Origin: Vulcaniibacterium gelatinicum
GTDB lineage: Bacteria > Pseudomonadota > Gammaproteobacteria > Xanthomonadales > Xanthomonadaceae
Length of the DNA stretch: 64,000 nucleotides
NCBI RefSeq assembly: GCF_008033445.1
Contig: NZ_VNKO01000004.1
Coordinates: forward strand, 116,449-180,448
Reading direction: 5' to 3'
The notes below the pieces were generated by a model. The model saw only the letters and a list, made by a program, of their open reading frames with translations. It did not search any database and had not been told where the DNA came from. Each line of letters begins with the position of its first letter. Within the stretch, counting starts at the first letter, position 1. Below, piece after piece: positions 1-11,574 of the stretch. Both the position numbers and the translations under genes were made by a program.

Positions 1-35
1 GGCGGCCCTCCGTGCAGCATCCGTCCCGAAAAACA

Positions 36-60
36 ACAAGGGGCCCGTCGGGCCCCTTGT
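36..60 (-). terminator. Hairpin terminator, minus strand
   Basis: A perfect 11-bp stem with a 3-base loop. On the minus strand it is followed by a T-rich tail (TTGTTTTTC), while the plus-strand side has no T run, so it should act on minus-strand transcription. It is the second of two hairpins downstream of the tRNA-fMet gene and may be a back-up terminator for the long minus-strand run. Nothing codable was recognised in 1-35 or 61-141. Confidence 0.65.
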
Positions 61-141
61 CAAAATTCCAGCATGGTGCGCTGGATTTCGGCGGCGACCG
101 CGTCCCGGGACGCGGCTGCCAGGCCCGACCTTCGCGAAACA

Positions 142-166
142 AAAAAGGCTCACGAGGAGCCTTTTT
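142..166 (-). terminator. Rho-independent terminator after tRNA-fMet
   Basis: The stem is AAAAAGGCTC paired with GAGCCTTTTT around a 5-base loop. The A/T ends give a U tract on either strand, so it could work in both directions. It lies 15 bases past the CCA end of tRNA-fMet, which makes it the likely end of the nuo-tRNA transcript. Confidence 0.8.
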
Positions 167-181
167 CGCCAGCGATAAGGC

Positions 182-258
182 TGGTAGCGGGGGCAGGATT
201 TGAACCTGCGACCTTCGGGTTATGAGCCCGACGAGCTGCCAGACTGCTCCACCCCGCA
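182..258 (-). tRNA. Initiator tRNA-fMet (CAT)
   Basis: This 77-base cloverleaf has anticodon CAT, an encoded CCA end, the GTTCAAATC T-arm and the three consecutive G-C pairs of the anticodon stem (GGG...CCC) that mark bacterial initiators. Position 1 does not pair with position 72, as required for formylation. Here both read T, a U-U mismatch in place of the usual C1-A72. It follows nuoN on the same strand with no clear promoter of its own and precedes a strong hairpin, so it is probably cut from the nuo read-through transcript. Confidence 0.95.
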
Positions 259-319
259 GCAGGCGGACAAATATAACGGCCGGCCGCGCCTTCCGCAAGC
301 CTGGGCGCGGACGCAGCGT

Positions 320-1768
320 TCAGATCCCGGCGAAGGCGTACTGGCACCAGGCCATGATCGGGTTCCAGAACACGCCCAGCACCAGCAGCAACAGGGCGTT
401 GGCGCCGAAGGCGACCTGCAGCGCGCGGTCGTCGCGCGGCGCGACCTCGGCCACGGTCGGTTCGTCGAAGTACATCGCCTTGACCACCTTCAGGTAGTAG
501 AAGGCACCGATCACCGCGAACACCACGCCCACGATCGCCAGCCACAGCATCTGGCCCTCGAGCGCGGCACGCAGCACCGCCAGCTTGGCCCAGAAGCCCA
601 GGAACGGCGGCACGCCCGCCAGCGACGCCATCACGCACAGCACCAGCCCCGCCATCCACGGGTTGCGCGCGTTCAGGCCCTTGAAGTCCTCGATCCGGTC
701 GGCCTCGAACCCGCGCCGCGCCAGCACCACGATCGCGCCGAACGCGGCGGTGGTCATCAGCGCGTAGCTGATCGCGTAGAACATGGCCGCGGCGTAGCCC
801 TGCGCGCCGCCGCCGGCCAGGCCCAGGAACAGGAAGCCGACGTGCGAGATGGTCGAGTACGCGAGCAGGCGCTTGAGGTTGGCCTGCATCAGCGCGATCA
901 GGTTGCCGATCGCGAGCGAGGCCACCGCGAGCCCGGCCACCAGCAGCCGCCACTGCTCGTCGAGCGGGCCGACGCCGGCCTCGAGCAGGCGGTAGGCCAT
1001 GCCGAACGCGGCCAGCTTGGGCGCCGAGCCGATGAACAGGGTGATCGGCGTGGGCGCGCCGTGATAGACGTCCGGCAGCCACATGTGGAACGGCGCCGCG
1101 CCGAACTTGAAGGCGATGCCGGCGACCACGAACACCATGCCGGTGAGCAGCATCGGCGTGGCGCCGCCGAGCGCGATCGCCTCGCGGATCCCGGCCAGGT
1201 CGAGCGTGCCGGTCGCGCCGTAGGTCAGCGACAGGCCGTACAGCAGCATGCCCGAGGCCAGCGCGCCGAGCACGAAGTACTTGATCGCGGCCTCGGAGGC
1301 GAGCGGGCTGTCGCGGTCGATCGCCACCAGCGCGTAGGAGCACAGCGCCAGCATCTCCAGGCCCAGGTACACCATCACCAGGCTGCCGGCCGACACCAGC
1401 AGCATCATGCCGGCGGTGGCGAACAGCACCATCACCGGCACCTCGCCCTTGTACAGCCCGCGCTCGCGCAGGAACGACCAGGCGTACAGCAGCGACAGCG
1501 CCGAGACCACGCAGGTCACGAACTTGAGCACGTCGGCCGCGGTGTCGCGCACGAACATGCCGCCCAGCACCGTGCCCTGCCCGCCCGCGCCGGCGCCGAT
1601 CAGCGCCGCGGTGGCCACGAGCGCGGCGATGGACAGCCAGTGGGTGAGCCCGCGGTGGCGCTCGTCCAGGAACAGGTCGAGCATGAGCAGCGCGAACGCG
1701 GCGCCGACCAGCCACAGCTCGGGCAGCAGCGGCAGCAGGTCGGTGACGGGGGGCATGGTCGGAGTCAT
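320..1768 (-). CDS. nuoN: NADH-quinone oxidoreductase subunit N
   Basis: A proton-pumping, antiporter-like membrane subunit of respiratory complex I in the inner membrane. The protein of about 482 residues is almost wholly hydrophobic with some 14 helices. It carries the conserved lysines of the Mrp-antiporter fold, for example in AFKFGAAPFHMWLPD, and the helix segment LLAYSTISHVGFL. A TTG in frame lies 9 bases upstream (1775-1777), but the ATG at 1768 sits better behind the GAGGA ribosome site at about 1779-1783. It is the last nuo gene, 18 bases after nuoM. Confidence 0.95.
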   Translation of the reverse strand: MTPTMPPVTDLLPLLPELWLVGAAFALLMLDLFLDERHRGLTHWLSIAALVATAALIGAGAGGQGTVLGGMFVRDTAADVLKFVTCVVSALSLLYAWSFLRERGLYKGEVPVMVLFATAGMMLLVSAGSLVMVYLGLEMLALCSYALVAIDRDSPLASEAAIKYFVLGALASGMLLYGLSLTYGATGTLDLAGIREAIALGGATPMLLTGMVFVVAGIAFKFGAAPFHMWLPDVYHGAPTPITLFIGSAPKLAAFGMAYRLLEAGVGPLDEQWRLLVAGLAVASLAIGNLIALMQANLKRLLAYSTISHVGFLFLGLAGGGAQGYAAAMFYAISYALMTTAAFGAIVVLARRGFEADRIEDFKGLNARNPWMAGLVLCVMASLAGVPPFLGFWAKLAVLRAALEGQMLWLAIVGVVFAVIGAFYYLKVVKAMYFDEPTVAEVAPRDDRALQVAFGANALLLLVLGVFWNPIMAWCQYAFAGI

Positions 1769-1786
1769 GGGCAACAATTCCTCGGA

Positions 1787-3313
1787 CTAGAGCTTGCTCG
1801 CCGCGAGCTGGCTGGCCAGCTGCGCGATCGAGGGCTCCAGCAGGTCGGTCAGCGGCTTCGGCCACACGCCGATCAGCAGCACGCCGGCGGCGAAGCTGGC
1901 GAGCACGATCCATTCGCGCGGGTTGAGGTCCTCCAGCTCGGCCACGTGGGCGTTGCCGACCTCGCCGAAGATCACCCGCTTGACCATCCACAGCGTGTAG
2001 GCCGCGCCCAGGATCAGGGTCGTGGCCGCGGTGAACGCCAGCAGCGGGTGCTGCTGGAAGCTGGCCAGGATCACCATGAACTCGCCGACGAAGCCGGAGG
2101 TGCCCGGCAGGCCGGCGTTGGCCATGCCGAACAGCACCACGAAGGCGGCGAACCAGGGCATCACGTTCACCACCCCGCCGTAGTCGCGGATCATGCGGGT
2201 GTGCATGCGGTCGTAGAGCACGCCGACGCACGAGAACATCGCTCCGGAGATGAAGCCGTGGCTGATCATCTGCACCATCGCGCCCTGCAGGCCCAGGCGC
2301 GCGGCATCGGTGTTGCCCTGCTCGCGCACCAGGGCGAAGGCGATGAAGGTGCCGAGCGTGACGAAGCCCATGTGCGAGATGGACGAGTACGCAATCAGCT
2401 TCTTCATGTCGTCCTGGGCCAGCGCGACCAGGCCGATGTACACCACCGCGATCAGGCTCAGCGCGATCACCAACCAGGCGAACTCGTGGCTGGCGTCGGG
2501 CACGATCGGCAGCGAGAAGCGCAGGAAGCCGTAACCGCCGATCTTCAGCATGATCGCGGCCAGGATCACCGAGCCGCCGGTCGGCGCCTCCACGTGCGCG
2601 TCGGGGAGCCAGGTGTGCACCGGGAACATCGGCACCTTGACCGCGAACGCCACCAGGAAGGCGAAGAACAGCCAGGTCTGCTCGGCCATGGACAGCGGCA
2701 TCGCGGCCATGTCCGCGAGCTGCCAGCTGCCGCCCTTCAGGTACAGGTACACCAGCCCGACCAGCATGAACACCGAGCCGAGGAAGGTGTAGAGGAAGAA
2801 CTTGAGCGAGGCGTACACGCGCTGCGGGCCGCCCCAGACGCCGATGATGATGAACATCGGGATCAGCATGCCCTCGAAGAACACGTAGAACAGCATCGCG
2901 TCCGTCGCGGAGAACACGCCGACCATCAGGCCTTCCAGGAACAGGAACGCGGCCACGTACTGGCTCACGCGCCGGTCGATCGAGCCCCAGGCGCCGATCA
3001 GCACCAGCACCGTGGTCAGCGTGGTCAGCACGATCAGGGCGATCGAGATGCCGTCCGCGCCGAGCGCGTAGCGGATGTCGTAGGCCGGGATCCACGCCTT
3101 CGACTCGACGAACTGCATGCCGGGCACCGCCGGGTCGTAGCCGGTCAGCAGCGGCAGGCTCAGGGCGAAGGTGGCCAGTGCGGTGGCCAGCGCCAGCCAG
3201 CGCGCGGCCTGGGCGCGGGCATTGCCCAGCATCAGGGTCAGCGCGCCGCCGAGGATCGGCAGCCAGATCAGCAGGCTCAGCAGGGGCAGGCTCTGGAGGG
3301 TCACGTTCTGCAC
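1787..3313 (-). CDS. nuoM: NADH-quinone oxidoreductase subunit M
   Basis: The 508-residue antiporter-like subunit of complex I, between NuoL and NuoN in the membrane arm. Family motifs seen include AFAVKVPMFPVHTWLPDAH, which has the key lysine of helix 7, and KKLIAYSSISHMGFV around helix 8. About 14 membrane helices span the whole length. The start is GTG (3311-3313), and no in-frame ATG is better placed. The gap to nuoL is 31 bases, so it belongs to the same operon. Confidence 0.95.
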   Translation of the reverse strand: MQNVTLQSLPLLSLLIWLPILGGALTLMLGNARAQAARWLALATALATFALSLPLLTGYDPAVPGMQFVESKAWIPAYDIRYALGADGISIALIVLTTLTTVLVLIGAWGSIDRRVSQYVAAFLFLEGLMVGVFSATDAMLFYVFFEGMLIPMFIIIGVWGGPQRVYASLKFFLYTFLGSVFMLVGLVYLYLKGGSWQLADMAAMPLSMAEQTWLFFAFLVAFAVKVPMFPVHTWLPDAHVEAPTGGSVILAAIMLKIGGYGFLRFSLPIVPDASHEFAWLVIALSLIAVVYIGLVALAQDDMKKLIAYSSISHMGFVTLGTFIAFALVREQGNTDAARLGLQGAMVQMISHGFISGAMFSCVGVLYDRMHTRMIRDYGGVVNVMPWFAAFVVLFGMANAGLPGTSGFVGEFMVILASFQQHPLLAFTAATTLILGAAYTLWMVKRVIFGEVGNAHVAELEDLNPREWIVLASFAAGVLLIGVWPKPLTDLLEPSIAQLASQLAASKL

Positions 3314-3344
3314 GCGATCGGTTCCGTCAGAAGGGGCGGCAGGC

Positions 3345-5465
3345 TCAGGTCCACAACCTGACCAGCACCGCGAGCAGCGCGATCAGGCCCAGGATCATGG
3401 CGAAGGCGTAGTGGTACAGGTGCCCGGTCTGGATCCGGCGCACGATGCCGGCGACGAAATCCACCACCCGGGCGCTGCCGTTGACGACCACGCCGTCGAT
3501 CAGGCGGCTGTCGGTCCAGCGCGAGAGCTTGCCCAGCACCAGGCCGGCGCCGGCGAAGCCGCCGATCCACAGGTCGTCGAAGCCGTACTTGTTCTGCAGC
3601 ACGCGCACCGGCCAGGCGAGCGCGCGCGCGGCCTTGGCCGGCAGCTCCGGCTTCCACAGGTACATCACCGTGGCCAGGGCGAAGCCGGCCAGCGCCAGCC
3701 AGAACGCCGGCGCCTGGAAGCCGTGCAGCGCGAACGCCACCGGGCCGTGGAACTCCTTGGCCAGCTCGGCGATGGTGTCGTGCTGCGGCAGCACCTCGAT
3801 CGCGCCGAGGAAGAACGGCAGCACCTTCTCGTGCCCGAGCACGTCGGTGCCGAACAGCATCGGCCCGACGGTGAGGAAGCCGACCGCCACGGACGGGATC
3901 GCCAGCAGGATCAGCGGCAGCGTCACCACCCACGGCGACTCGTGCGGCACGTGCGCATGGCCGTGGCCGTGGTCGTCGGCCGCCTCGTGCTCGTGCGCGA
4001 GCGCCTGCTCGTGCTCGGACGAGTCGGCCTCGGGCATCACGTAGTCGGCTTCGTGCTTCTCGTGGAAGCGCTCCTTGCCGTGGAAGGTCAGGTACAGCAG
4101 GCGGAAGCTGTAGAAGGAGGTCACGAACGCGCCCAGCAGCACCGCCCAGTAGCCGTAGACCGCGACCCAGTTGTCGGCCTGGTGCGCGTGGTGCGCGGCG
4201 GCCTCGATGATCGTGTCCTTGGAGTAGAAGCCGCTCAGGAACGGCGTGCCCACCAGCGCCAGGGTGCCGACCAGGCAGGTGATGTAGGTGATCGGCATGT
4301 ACTTGCGCAGGCCGCCCATGTAGCGCATGTCCTGCTCGTGGTGCATGCCGATGATCACCGACCCCGCCGACAGGAACAGCAGCGCCTTGAAGAAGGCGTG
4401 GGTCATCAGGTGGTACACCGCCGCCGAGTACGCCGACACGCCCAGGGCCACGGTCATGTAGCCGAGCTGGGACAGGGTCGAGTACGCCACCACCCGCTTG
4501 ATGTCGTTCTGGACGATGCCGATCAGGCCGGTGAAGAACGCGGTGGTGGCGCCGGTGAACAGGACGAAGTTCAGCGCGGTCTCGCTCAGCTCGAACAGCG
4601 GCGACATGCGCGCGACCATGAAGATGCCGGCGGTCACCATCGTCGCGGCGTGGATCAGCGCCGAGATCGGGGTCGGGCCTTCCATCGAATCCGGCAGCCA
4701 CACGTGCAGCGGCACCTGCGCCGACTTGCCCATCGCGCCGATGAACAGGCACACGCAGATCAGCGTCGCCACCTGCCAGGTCTGGCCGGGGACGATGCTG
4801 ACCACCGCGTCGTTCAGCACCGGCGCGGCGTTGGCGAACACGGTGGCGTAGTCGAGGGTGCCGAACCAGTACAGCACCGCCGCGATGCCGAGCAGGAAGC
4901 CGAAGTCGCCGACGCGGTTGACCAGGAACGCCTTGAGGTTGGCGAAGATCGCGCTCGGGCGCTTGTACCAGAAGCCGATCAGCAGGTACGAAACCAGGCC
5001 CACCGCCTCCCAGCCGAAGAACAGCTGCATGAAGTTGTTGCTCATGACCAGCATGAGCATGGAGAAGGTGAACAGCGAGATGTAGCTGAAGAAGCGCTGG
5101 TAGCCCGGGTCGTCGTGCATGTAGCCGATCGTGTAGACATGCACGAGCAGCGACACGAACGTGACCACGACCATCATCATCGCGGTCAGCTTGTCCACCA
5201 TGAAGCCGACGTGGGCCTGCAGCCCGCCGACCTGGAACCAGGTGTACACGTTCTCGTTGAACGGCGGCGCGCCCTGCCCGACCAGCTGCCACAGCACGTA
5301 CACCGACAGCGCGCAGCTCGTCGCCACGCCGGCGATGGTCACCGTGTGCGCGCCGGCGCGGCCGATGCGGCGGCCGAACAGGCCGGCCACGATCGCGCCG
5401 AGCAGCGGCGCCAGCACCACCCAGATCAGGACGGTCTTTGAGATTGCGTGTTCGACGCCCGGCAT
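3345..5465 (-). CDS. nuoL: NADH-quinone oxidoreductase subunit L
   Basis: The most distal proton-pumping subunit of complex I, 706 residues. It has the N-terminal NADH-Ubiquinone_oxidored chain 5 region, the antiporter core (MGKSAQVPLHVWLPDSMEG, KRVVAYSTLSQLGYM) and a C-terminal extension that in the family forms the long lateral helix. A loop encoded at about 3945-4035 is unusually rich in His and acidic residues, with eight His in about 30 residues between two hydrophobic segments. Start ATG; it lies 4 bases after the nuoK stop. Confidence 0.96.
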   Translation of the reverse strand: MPGVEHAISKTVLIWVVLAPLLGAIVAGLFGRRIGRAGAHTVTIAGVATSCALSVYVLWQLVGQGAPPFNENVYTWFQVGGLQAHVGFMVDKLTAMMMVVVTFVSLLVHVYTIGYMHDDPGYQRFFSYISLFTFSMLMLVMSNNFMQLFFGWEAVGLVSYLLIGFWYKRPSAIFANLKAFLVNRVGDFGFLLGIAAVLYWFGTLDYATVFANAAPVLNDAVVSIVPGQTWQVATLICVCLFIGAMGKSAQVPLHVWLPDSMEGPTPISALIHAATMVTAGIFMVARMSPLFELSETALNFVLFTGATTAFFTGLIGIVQNDIKRVVAYSTLSQLGYMTVALGVSAYSAAVYHLMTHAFFKALLFLSAGSVIIGMHHEQDMRYMGGLRKYMPITYITCLVGTLALVGTPFLSGFYSKDTIIEAAAHHAHQADNWVAVYGYWAVLLGAFVTSFYSFRLLYLTFHGKERFHEKHEADYVMPEADSSEHEQALAHEHEAADDHGHGHAHVPHESPWVVTLPLILLAIPSVAVGFLTVGPMLFGTDVLGHEKVLPFFLGAIEVLPQHDTIAELAKEFHGPVAFALHGFQAPAFWLALAGFALATVMYLWKPELPAKAARALAWPVRVLQNKYGFDDLWIGGFAGAGLVLGKLSRWTDSRLIDGVVVNGSARVVDFVAGIVRRIQTGHLYHYAFAMILGLIALLAVLVRLWT

Positions 5466-5469
5466 CGGC

Positions 5470-5784
5470 TCAACCCTTCAGCGTGTCGATTTCGGCGACG
5501 TTGATCGTGCGCCGGTTGCGGAACAGCGTGACCAGGATCGCCAGCCCGATCGCGGCCTCGGCCGCGGCCACGGTCAGGATGAAGAACACGAACACCTGGC
5601 CGGCGGCGTCGCCGAACTGGCGCGAGAACGCGACGAAATTGATGTTCACCGCCAGCAGCATCAGCTCCAGCGACATCAGCAGCACGATCACGTTCTTGCG
5701 GTTGAGGAACAGGCCGGCGACGCTGATGCAGAACAGCGCGGCGCCGAGCGCCAGGTAATGGCCCAGGGCGAGCTGTCCGATCAC
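5470..5784 (-). CDS. nuoK: NADH-quinone oxidoreductase subunit K
   Basis: A small 104-residue complex I membrane subunit with three helices. It carries the two buried glutamates of the family, one in [14 protein letters not shown] and one in [12 protein letters not shown] place the start at GTG 5782-5784, not at an upstream ATG in frame. This GTG overlaps the nuoJ stop (GTGA), has a GGAGG site 7 bases upstream and gives the family-typical N-terminus (V/M)[14 protein letters not shown]. It is tightly coupled to nuoJ and nuoL. Confidence 0.93.
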   Translation of the reverse strand: MIGQLALGHYLALGAALFCISVAGLFLNRKNVIVLLMSLELMLLAVNINFVAFSRQFGDAAGQVFVFFILTVAAAEAAIGLAILVTLFRNRRTINVAEIDTLKG

Positions 5785-6431
5785 GGGCGCACCTCCTCGT
5801 TGGCGGTTTCCGTCTGCGGCGCGGCCGGGGCCGGGCGCTCGGCCGGCATGGACACCATGCGCAGGCGGTCCTGCGCGCGCACCCGGCTCTGCGCGGACGG
5901 ATCCTGGTGCTTGACGCCCACGCGCCGGCGCAAGGTCAGCATCACCGCCGCGACCACGGCCACGGTCAGGATCACCGCGGCCACCTCGAACGGCAGCAGG
6001 AAGTCGGTGAACAGCGCGCGCGCCAGCCACACGGTGTTGGGCACCTCGGCGCCGGCGGCGGCGTTGGCCGGGAACCCGGTCTGCACGTGGGCGCCGATCC
6101 CGATCAGGGTCAGGATCTCGGCCAGCATCACCACCGCCACCAGCAAGCCGAGCGGCAGGTAGCGCACGAAGCCCTCGCGCAGCGGGGCCACGTCAATGTC
6201 CAGCATCATGACCACGAACAGGAACAGCACCATCACCGCGCCCACGTACACCAGCACCAGGGCGATGCCGAGGAACTCGGCGCCGGCCAGGATCCAGGTG
6301 CAGGCCACGGAGAAGAAGGTCAGCACCAGCAGCAGGACGGCGTACACCGGGTTGCGGATGCTGATCACGCCGATCGCCGAGGCCACGGCCACGGCGGAGA
6401 AGGCGTAGAAGGCGAGCAAGGCGAAATCCAT
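5781..6431 (-). CDS. nuoJ: NADH-quinone oxidoreductase subunit J
   Basis: A complex I membrane subunit of 216 residues with five predicted helices, starting [19 protein letters not shown]. The family hallmark helix is visible in the segment [17 protein letters not shown], which contains a pi-bulge glycine. The C-terminus after about residue 170 is a hydrophilic tail rich in Arg, Pro and Glu. It follows nuoI by 10 bases and overlaps nuoK by 4. Confidence 0.95.
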   Translation of the reverse strand: MDFALLAFYAFSAVAVASAIGVISIRNPVYAVLLLVLTFFSVACTWILAGAEFLGIALVLVYVGAVMVLFLFVVMMLDIDVAPLREGFVRYLPLGLLVAVVMLAEILTLIGIGAHVQTGFPANAAAGAEVPNTVWLARALFTDFLLPFEVAAVILTVAVVAAVMLTLRRRVGVKHQDPSAQSRVRAQDRLRMVSMPAERPAPAAPQTETANEEVRP

Positions 6432-6441
6432 GGAGCCCCCG

Positions 6442-6930
6442 TCAGCGGTACGGCGCGTCCGCCGCGCGGCGCGCGGCGATCTCGGCCTCGAAGCGGTCGC
6501 CGATCGCCAGCAGCTGCTGCTTGGTGACGATGTTCTGGCCGCGGCGGTCGAAGTGGTACTCGTGGATGTGCGTCTCCACGATCGAGTCCACGGGGCACGA
6601 CTCCTCGCAGAACCCGCAGAAGATGCACTTGAACAGGTCGATGTCGTAGCGCGTGGTGCGGCGGGTGCCGTCCGCGCGCGGCGCCGAGTCGATGGTGATC
6701 GCCAGCGCCGGGCACACCGCCTCGCACAGCTTGCAGGCGATGCAGCGCTCCTCCCCGTTCGGGTAGCGGCGCAGCGCGTGCAGGCCGCGGAAGCGCGGCG
6801 ACTGCGGGAACTTCTCCATCGGGTACATCAGGGTGTACTTCGGCCGGAACAGGTACTTCAGCGTGAGCCAAAGTCCCTGCGCGAGCTCGAGCAGCAGCAG
6901 GCTCTTGAAGTAGGCGACGATGCGGCTCAT
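6442..6930 (-). CDS. nuoI: NADH-quinone oxidoreductase subunit I (2x [4Fe-4S])
   Basis: A peripheral-arm ferredoxin-like subunit of 162 residues that carries clusters N6a and N6b and passes electrons to NuoB. Two CxxCxxCxxxCP motifs are complete: C63/C66/C69/C73 ([12 protein letters not shown]) and C102/C105/C108/C112 ([12 protein letters not shown]). The N-terminal amphipathic helix ([20 protein letters not shown]) matches the part that anchors NuoI to the membrane. Start ATG, 7 bases after nuoH. Confidence 0.97.
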   Translation of the reverse strand: MSRIVAYFKSLLLLELAQGLWLTLKYLFRPKYTLMYPMEKFPQSPRFRGLHALRRYPNGEERCIACKLCEAVCPALAITIDSAPRADGTRRTTRYDIDLFKCIFCGFCEESCPVDSIVETHIHEYHFDRRGQNIVTKQQLLAIGDRFEAEIAARRAADAPYR

Positions 6931-6937
6931 GTCGGAC

Positions 6938-7990
6938 TCACTGCCCCGGCGTGAACACGTTGAAGTACGCCAGCAGCGCGGCGACGCAGATCCAGGCCAG
7001 GGTGATCGGGATGAACACCTTCCAGCCCAGGCGCATGATCTGGTCGTAGCGGTAGCGCGGGAACGAAGCGCGGAACCAGATGAAGGCGCTGGCGAAGAAG
7101 AACACCTTTGCGAACAGCCACCACCAGCCGTCCGCCGACAGCAGCGGGATGCCCCAGCCGTGGAACGGGCTCAGCCAGCCGCCGAGGAAGAAGATCGAGG
7201 TCAGGAAGCTGACCAGGATCATGTTCGCGTACTCGGCCAGGAAGAACAGCGCGAACTGCGAGCCGGAGTACTCGACCATGTGGCCGGCCACGATCTCCGA
7301 CTCGCCCTCGACCACGTCGAACGGGGCGCGGTTGGTCTCGGCCACGCCGGAGATGAAATAGACCACGAACAGCGGCAGCAGCGGCCACATGAACCATTCG
7401 GTGAAGCCGCCGTCGCCGGACTGCGCCATCACGATCTCGGTCAGGTTCAGGCTGCCGGCCGCGATCAGCACGCCGACCAGGGCGAAGCCCATCGCGATCT
7501 CGTAGCTCACCACCTGCGCCGCGGCACGGATCGCGCCGAGGAAGGCGTACTTGGAGTTCGAGGCCCAGCCGGCAAGCACGATGCCGTACACGCCCATCGA
7601 GGTCATCGCCAGCAGGTACAGCAGGCCGGCATTGGCGTTGGACAGCGCCACCTTGGCGTCGAACGGCACCACTGCCCAGGCGGCGAACGCCGGCGCCAGC
7701 GCCAGCAGCGGCGCGATGCGGTACAGGAACGGGTGCGCCACGGTCGGCTGCACCACTTCCTTGAACAGCAGCTTGAACACGTCGGCGAAGGCCTGCAGCA
7801 CGCCGCGGCCGACGTACATCGGCCCGTGGCGCACGTGCATCCAGCCGATCAGCTTGCGCTCCCACACCACGTAGAAGGCGACCGCCAGGATCACCGGCAC
7901 GGCCACGGCCAGGATCTTGAGCACGATCCAGGCGATCACGCCGGCGGGACCGAACGAGAGCAGCCAGTCGCGGAACGGGTCGAAGATCAT
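6938..7990 (-). CDS. nuoH: NADH-quinone oxidoreductase subunit H
   Basis: The 350-residue membrane subunit that forms the quinone chamber between the two arms of complex I. It shows eight or nine helices, the signature [20 protein letters not shown] and the acidic-loop segment [20 protein letters not shown]. The ATG at 7988-7990 overlaps the nuoG stop by 4 bases (ATGA), which fixes the start within a longer open frame. Confidence 0.96.
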   Translation of the reverse strand: MIFDPFRDWLLSFGPAGVIAWIVLKILAVAVPVILAVAFYVVWERKLIGWMHVRHGPMYVGRGVLQAFADVFKLLFKEVVQPTVAHPFLYRIAPLLALAPAFAAWAVVPFDAKVALSNANAGLLYLLAMTSMGVYGIVLAGWASNSKYAFLGAIRAAAQVVSYEIAMGFALVGVLIAAGSLNLTEIVMAQSGDGGFTEWFMWPLLPLFVVYFISGVAETNRAPFDVVEGESEIVAGHMVEYSGSQFALFFLAEYANMILVSFLTSIFFLGGWLSPFHGWGIPLLSADGWWWLFAKVFFFASAFIWFRASFPRYRYDQIMRLGWKVFIPITLAWICVAALLAYFNVFTPGQ

Positions 7991-10202
7991 GCCGGGCGTA
8001 CCTCCAGGTGGCCGGCCGGCAGCGGCGCGGTGGCGCCGTAGCCGGATTCGATCCAGACGCAGCCGGCCGCGACCTTGTCGCTGACCTCGACCGGCAGCGC
8101 GGCCGTGCCCGCCGCATTGGCCGCCTTCGCCATCGCCCCGGCGCGCAGGCCGAGGCGCGCGGCGTCGTCCGGATGCAGCACCAGGCGCGGGCCGACGGTG
8201 AGCGGATGGGCCTGCAGCGCGGCGGCGCGGCGCACCACGGCGTCGCTGCGGTAGATCGCCTGCGAGGCGGCGACCTCCAGGCCGGCGCCGGCGGCAGCCG
8301 GGGCGGCCGAGGCCGCCACGCGCACCATGCGCTCGGCGAGCGCGGCGCGCGCGCCGTCGAAGTCGGCGAAGTCGAAGCCCGGCAGGCCGAGCTCGGCGCC
8401 GAGCGCGCGCAGCACGCGCCAGCCGGCGCGAGCCTCGCCGGGGAGCTTGCCGCCGGCGACCGCGGCCTGGGTGCGGCCGTCGAGATTGGTCAGGCTGCCA
8501 TCCACCTCGGGCAGCAGGCCGATCGGCAGGATCACGTCGGCCACGCGCCGGGTCGAGTCGCAGGCGTAGTGACTGAACGCCACCACCTGCGCCTGGCCCA
8601 GGGCCTGCATCGCCAGCGCCGCGTCGCCGAAATCGAGCCCGGGCTCGATGCCGTACAGCAGGTAGGCGCCGCGCGGCTGGGCCAGCATCGCGCGTGCGTC
8701 GCGCGCGGCCGGCAGCACGCCCTGGCGGGCCAGGCCGACCGCATTGGCGCCCTGCGGGATGCGGCACAGCGCAGCGCCGGTGCGGGCGGCGAAGGCGCGC
8801 GCGGCGGCGCGGATCGCGGCGGCGTGCGGGCCGTTCTCGGCCACCCCGCCCACGATCAGCACCGCGCGGGTGGCGCCGGCCAGGTCCACCGAGGCCAGCG
8901 CCTCGGCCAGCCGCGACGGCGGCACGATCCGCTTCGACGCGACGTCGAAGGCGAACTCGAAGTCCACCGGATTGACCACATGCACCCGGGCGCCGCGGCG
9001 GAACGCCTTGCGCACGCGCTGGTGCAGCAGCGGCACTTCGTGGCGCAGGTTGGAACCGACGATCACGATCGCGTCGGCCTGCTCGACCGCGGCCACCGGC
9101 ACCGCGAACGGCTCGGCCACGGCGGCGTCGGACAGGTCGAGCTGGGAAATGCGGTGGTCGAGGTTGCCGCAGCCCAGGCCCTCGGCCAGGCGCGCCAGCA
9201 GCGCGCCCTCCTCGTTGGTGGCGGCCGGGTGCACCAGCACGCCGAGGGCGTCGCCGGCGTGGTCGCGCAGGATCTTGGCGGCCTTGGCCAGCGCCTCCTC
9301 CCAGCTCGCCTCGCGCCACTGGCCGTCCTCGCGCACCATCGGCCGCTGCGCGCGGTCCTCGGCGTACAGGCCCTGGTGCGAGTAGCGGTCGCGGTCGGAC
9401 AGCCAGCACTCGTTGACGTCCTCGTTGTCGCGCGGGACGGTGCGCAGCACCTCGCCGCGGCGGACGTGCAGGAACAGGTTCGAGCCCAGCGCGTCGTGGT
9501 AGCCCAGCGACTCGCGCGCGATCAGCTCCCACGGCCGCGCGCGGAACTGGAACACCTTGTTGGTCAGCGCGCCCACCGGGCACACGTCAATGACGTTGCC
9601 GGACAGCTCGGTGGTCAGCGGCTTGCCGTCGTAGGTGCCGATCTGCAGGTTCTCGCCGCGCATCATGCCGCCGAGCTCGTAGGTGCCGGCGATCTCCGCG
9701 GTGAAGCGCACGCAGCGCGTGCACTGGATGCAGCGGGTCATCTCGGTGGCGACCAGCGGGCCGAGGTCCTCGTCCGGGACCACGCGCTTGCGCTCGGCGA
9801 AACGGCTGACCGAGCGGCCGTAACCAAGCGAGAGGTCCTGCAGCTCGCACTCGCCGCCCTGGTCGCAGATCGGGCAGTCGAGCGGATGGTTGATCAGCAG
9901 GAACTCCATCACGTTGCGCTGCGACTTCAGCGCCTTGTCGCTGCGCGTCTGCACGCGCATGCCGTCCATCACCGGCGTGGCGCAGGCCGGCGCCGGCTTC
10001 GGCATCTTCTCCACCTCGACCAGGCACATGCGGCAGTTCGCCGCCACGCTCAGCTTGTCGTGGTAGCAGAAGCGCGGGATCGGGATGCCGGCCTTGTCGG
10101 CGGCCTGGATGATCATCGAGCCCTTGGGCGCGGCCAGCTCGACGCCGTCAATGAAGACGGTGACGTGGTCGGGCGGGAGGTTCGGATTCACCGGCTGCGC
10201 GC

Positions 10203-10206
<4 letters not shown>
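7987..10206 (-). CDS. nuoG: NADH-quinone oxidoreductase subunit G
   Basis: The largest peripheral subunit of complex I, 739 residues. The N-terminal part holds the [2Fe-2S] ligands C47/C58/C61/C75, the His-liganded [4Fe-4S] cluster H107/C111/C114/C120 ([15 protein letters not shown]) and the third cluster C159/C162/C165 with C209 (DVCPVGAL). The remainder is the degenerate molybdopterin-oxidoreductase fold that no longer binds the cofactor in this family. The ATG at 10204-10206 overlaps the nuoF stop (ATGA). Confidence 0.96.
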
Positions 10207-11564
<1,358 letters not shown>

Positions 11565-11574
11565 GGCGTCCGCC

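Noticed and set aside
200..3361. A 1053-codon open frame on the plus strand, opposite nuoM and nuoN, rich in His, Gln, Arg and Gly.
   Set aside because: Shadow of high-GC codon use in real genes on the other strand; no domain, and it crosses the tRNA-fMet gene and two convincing membrane-protein genes.
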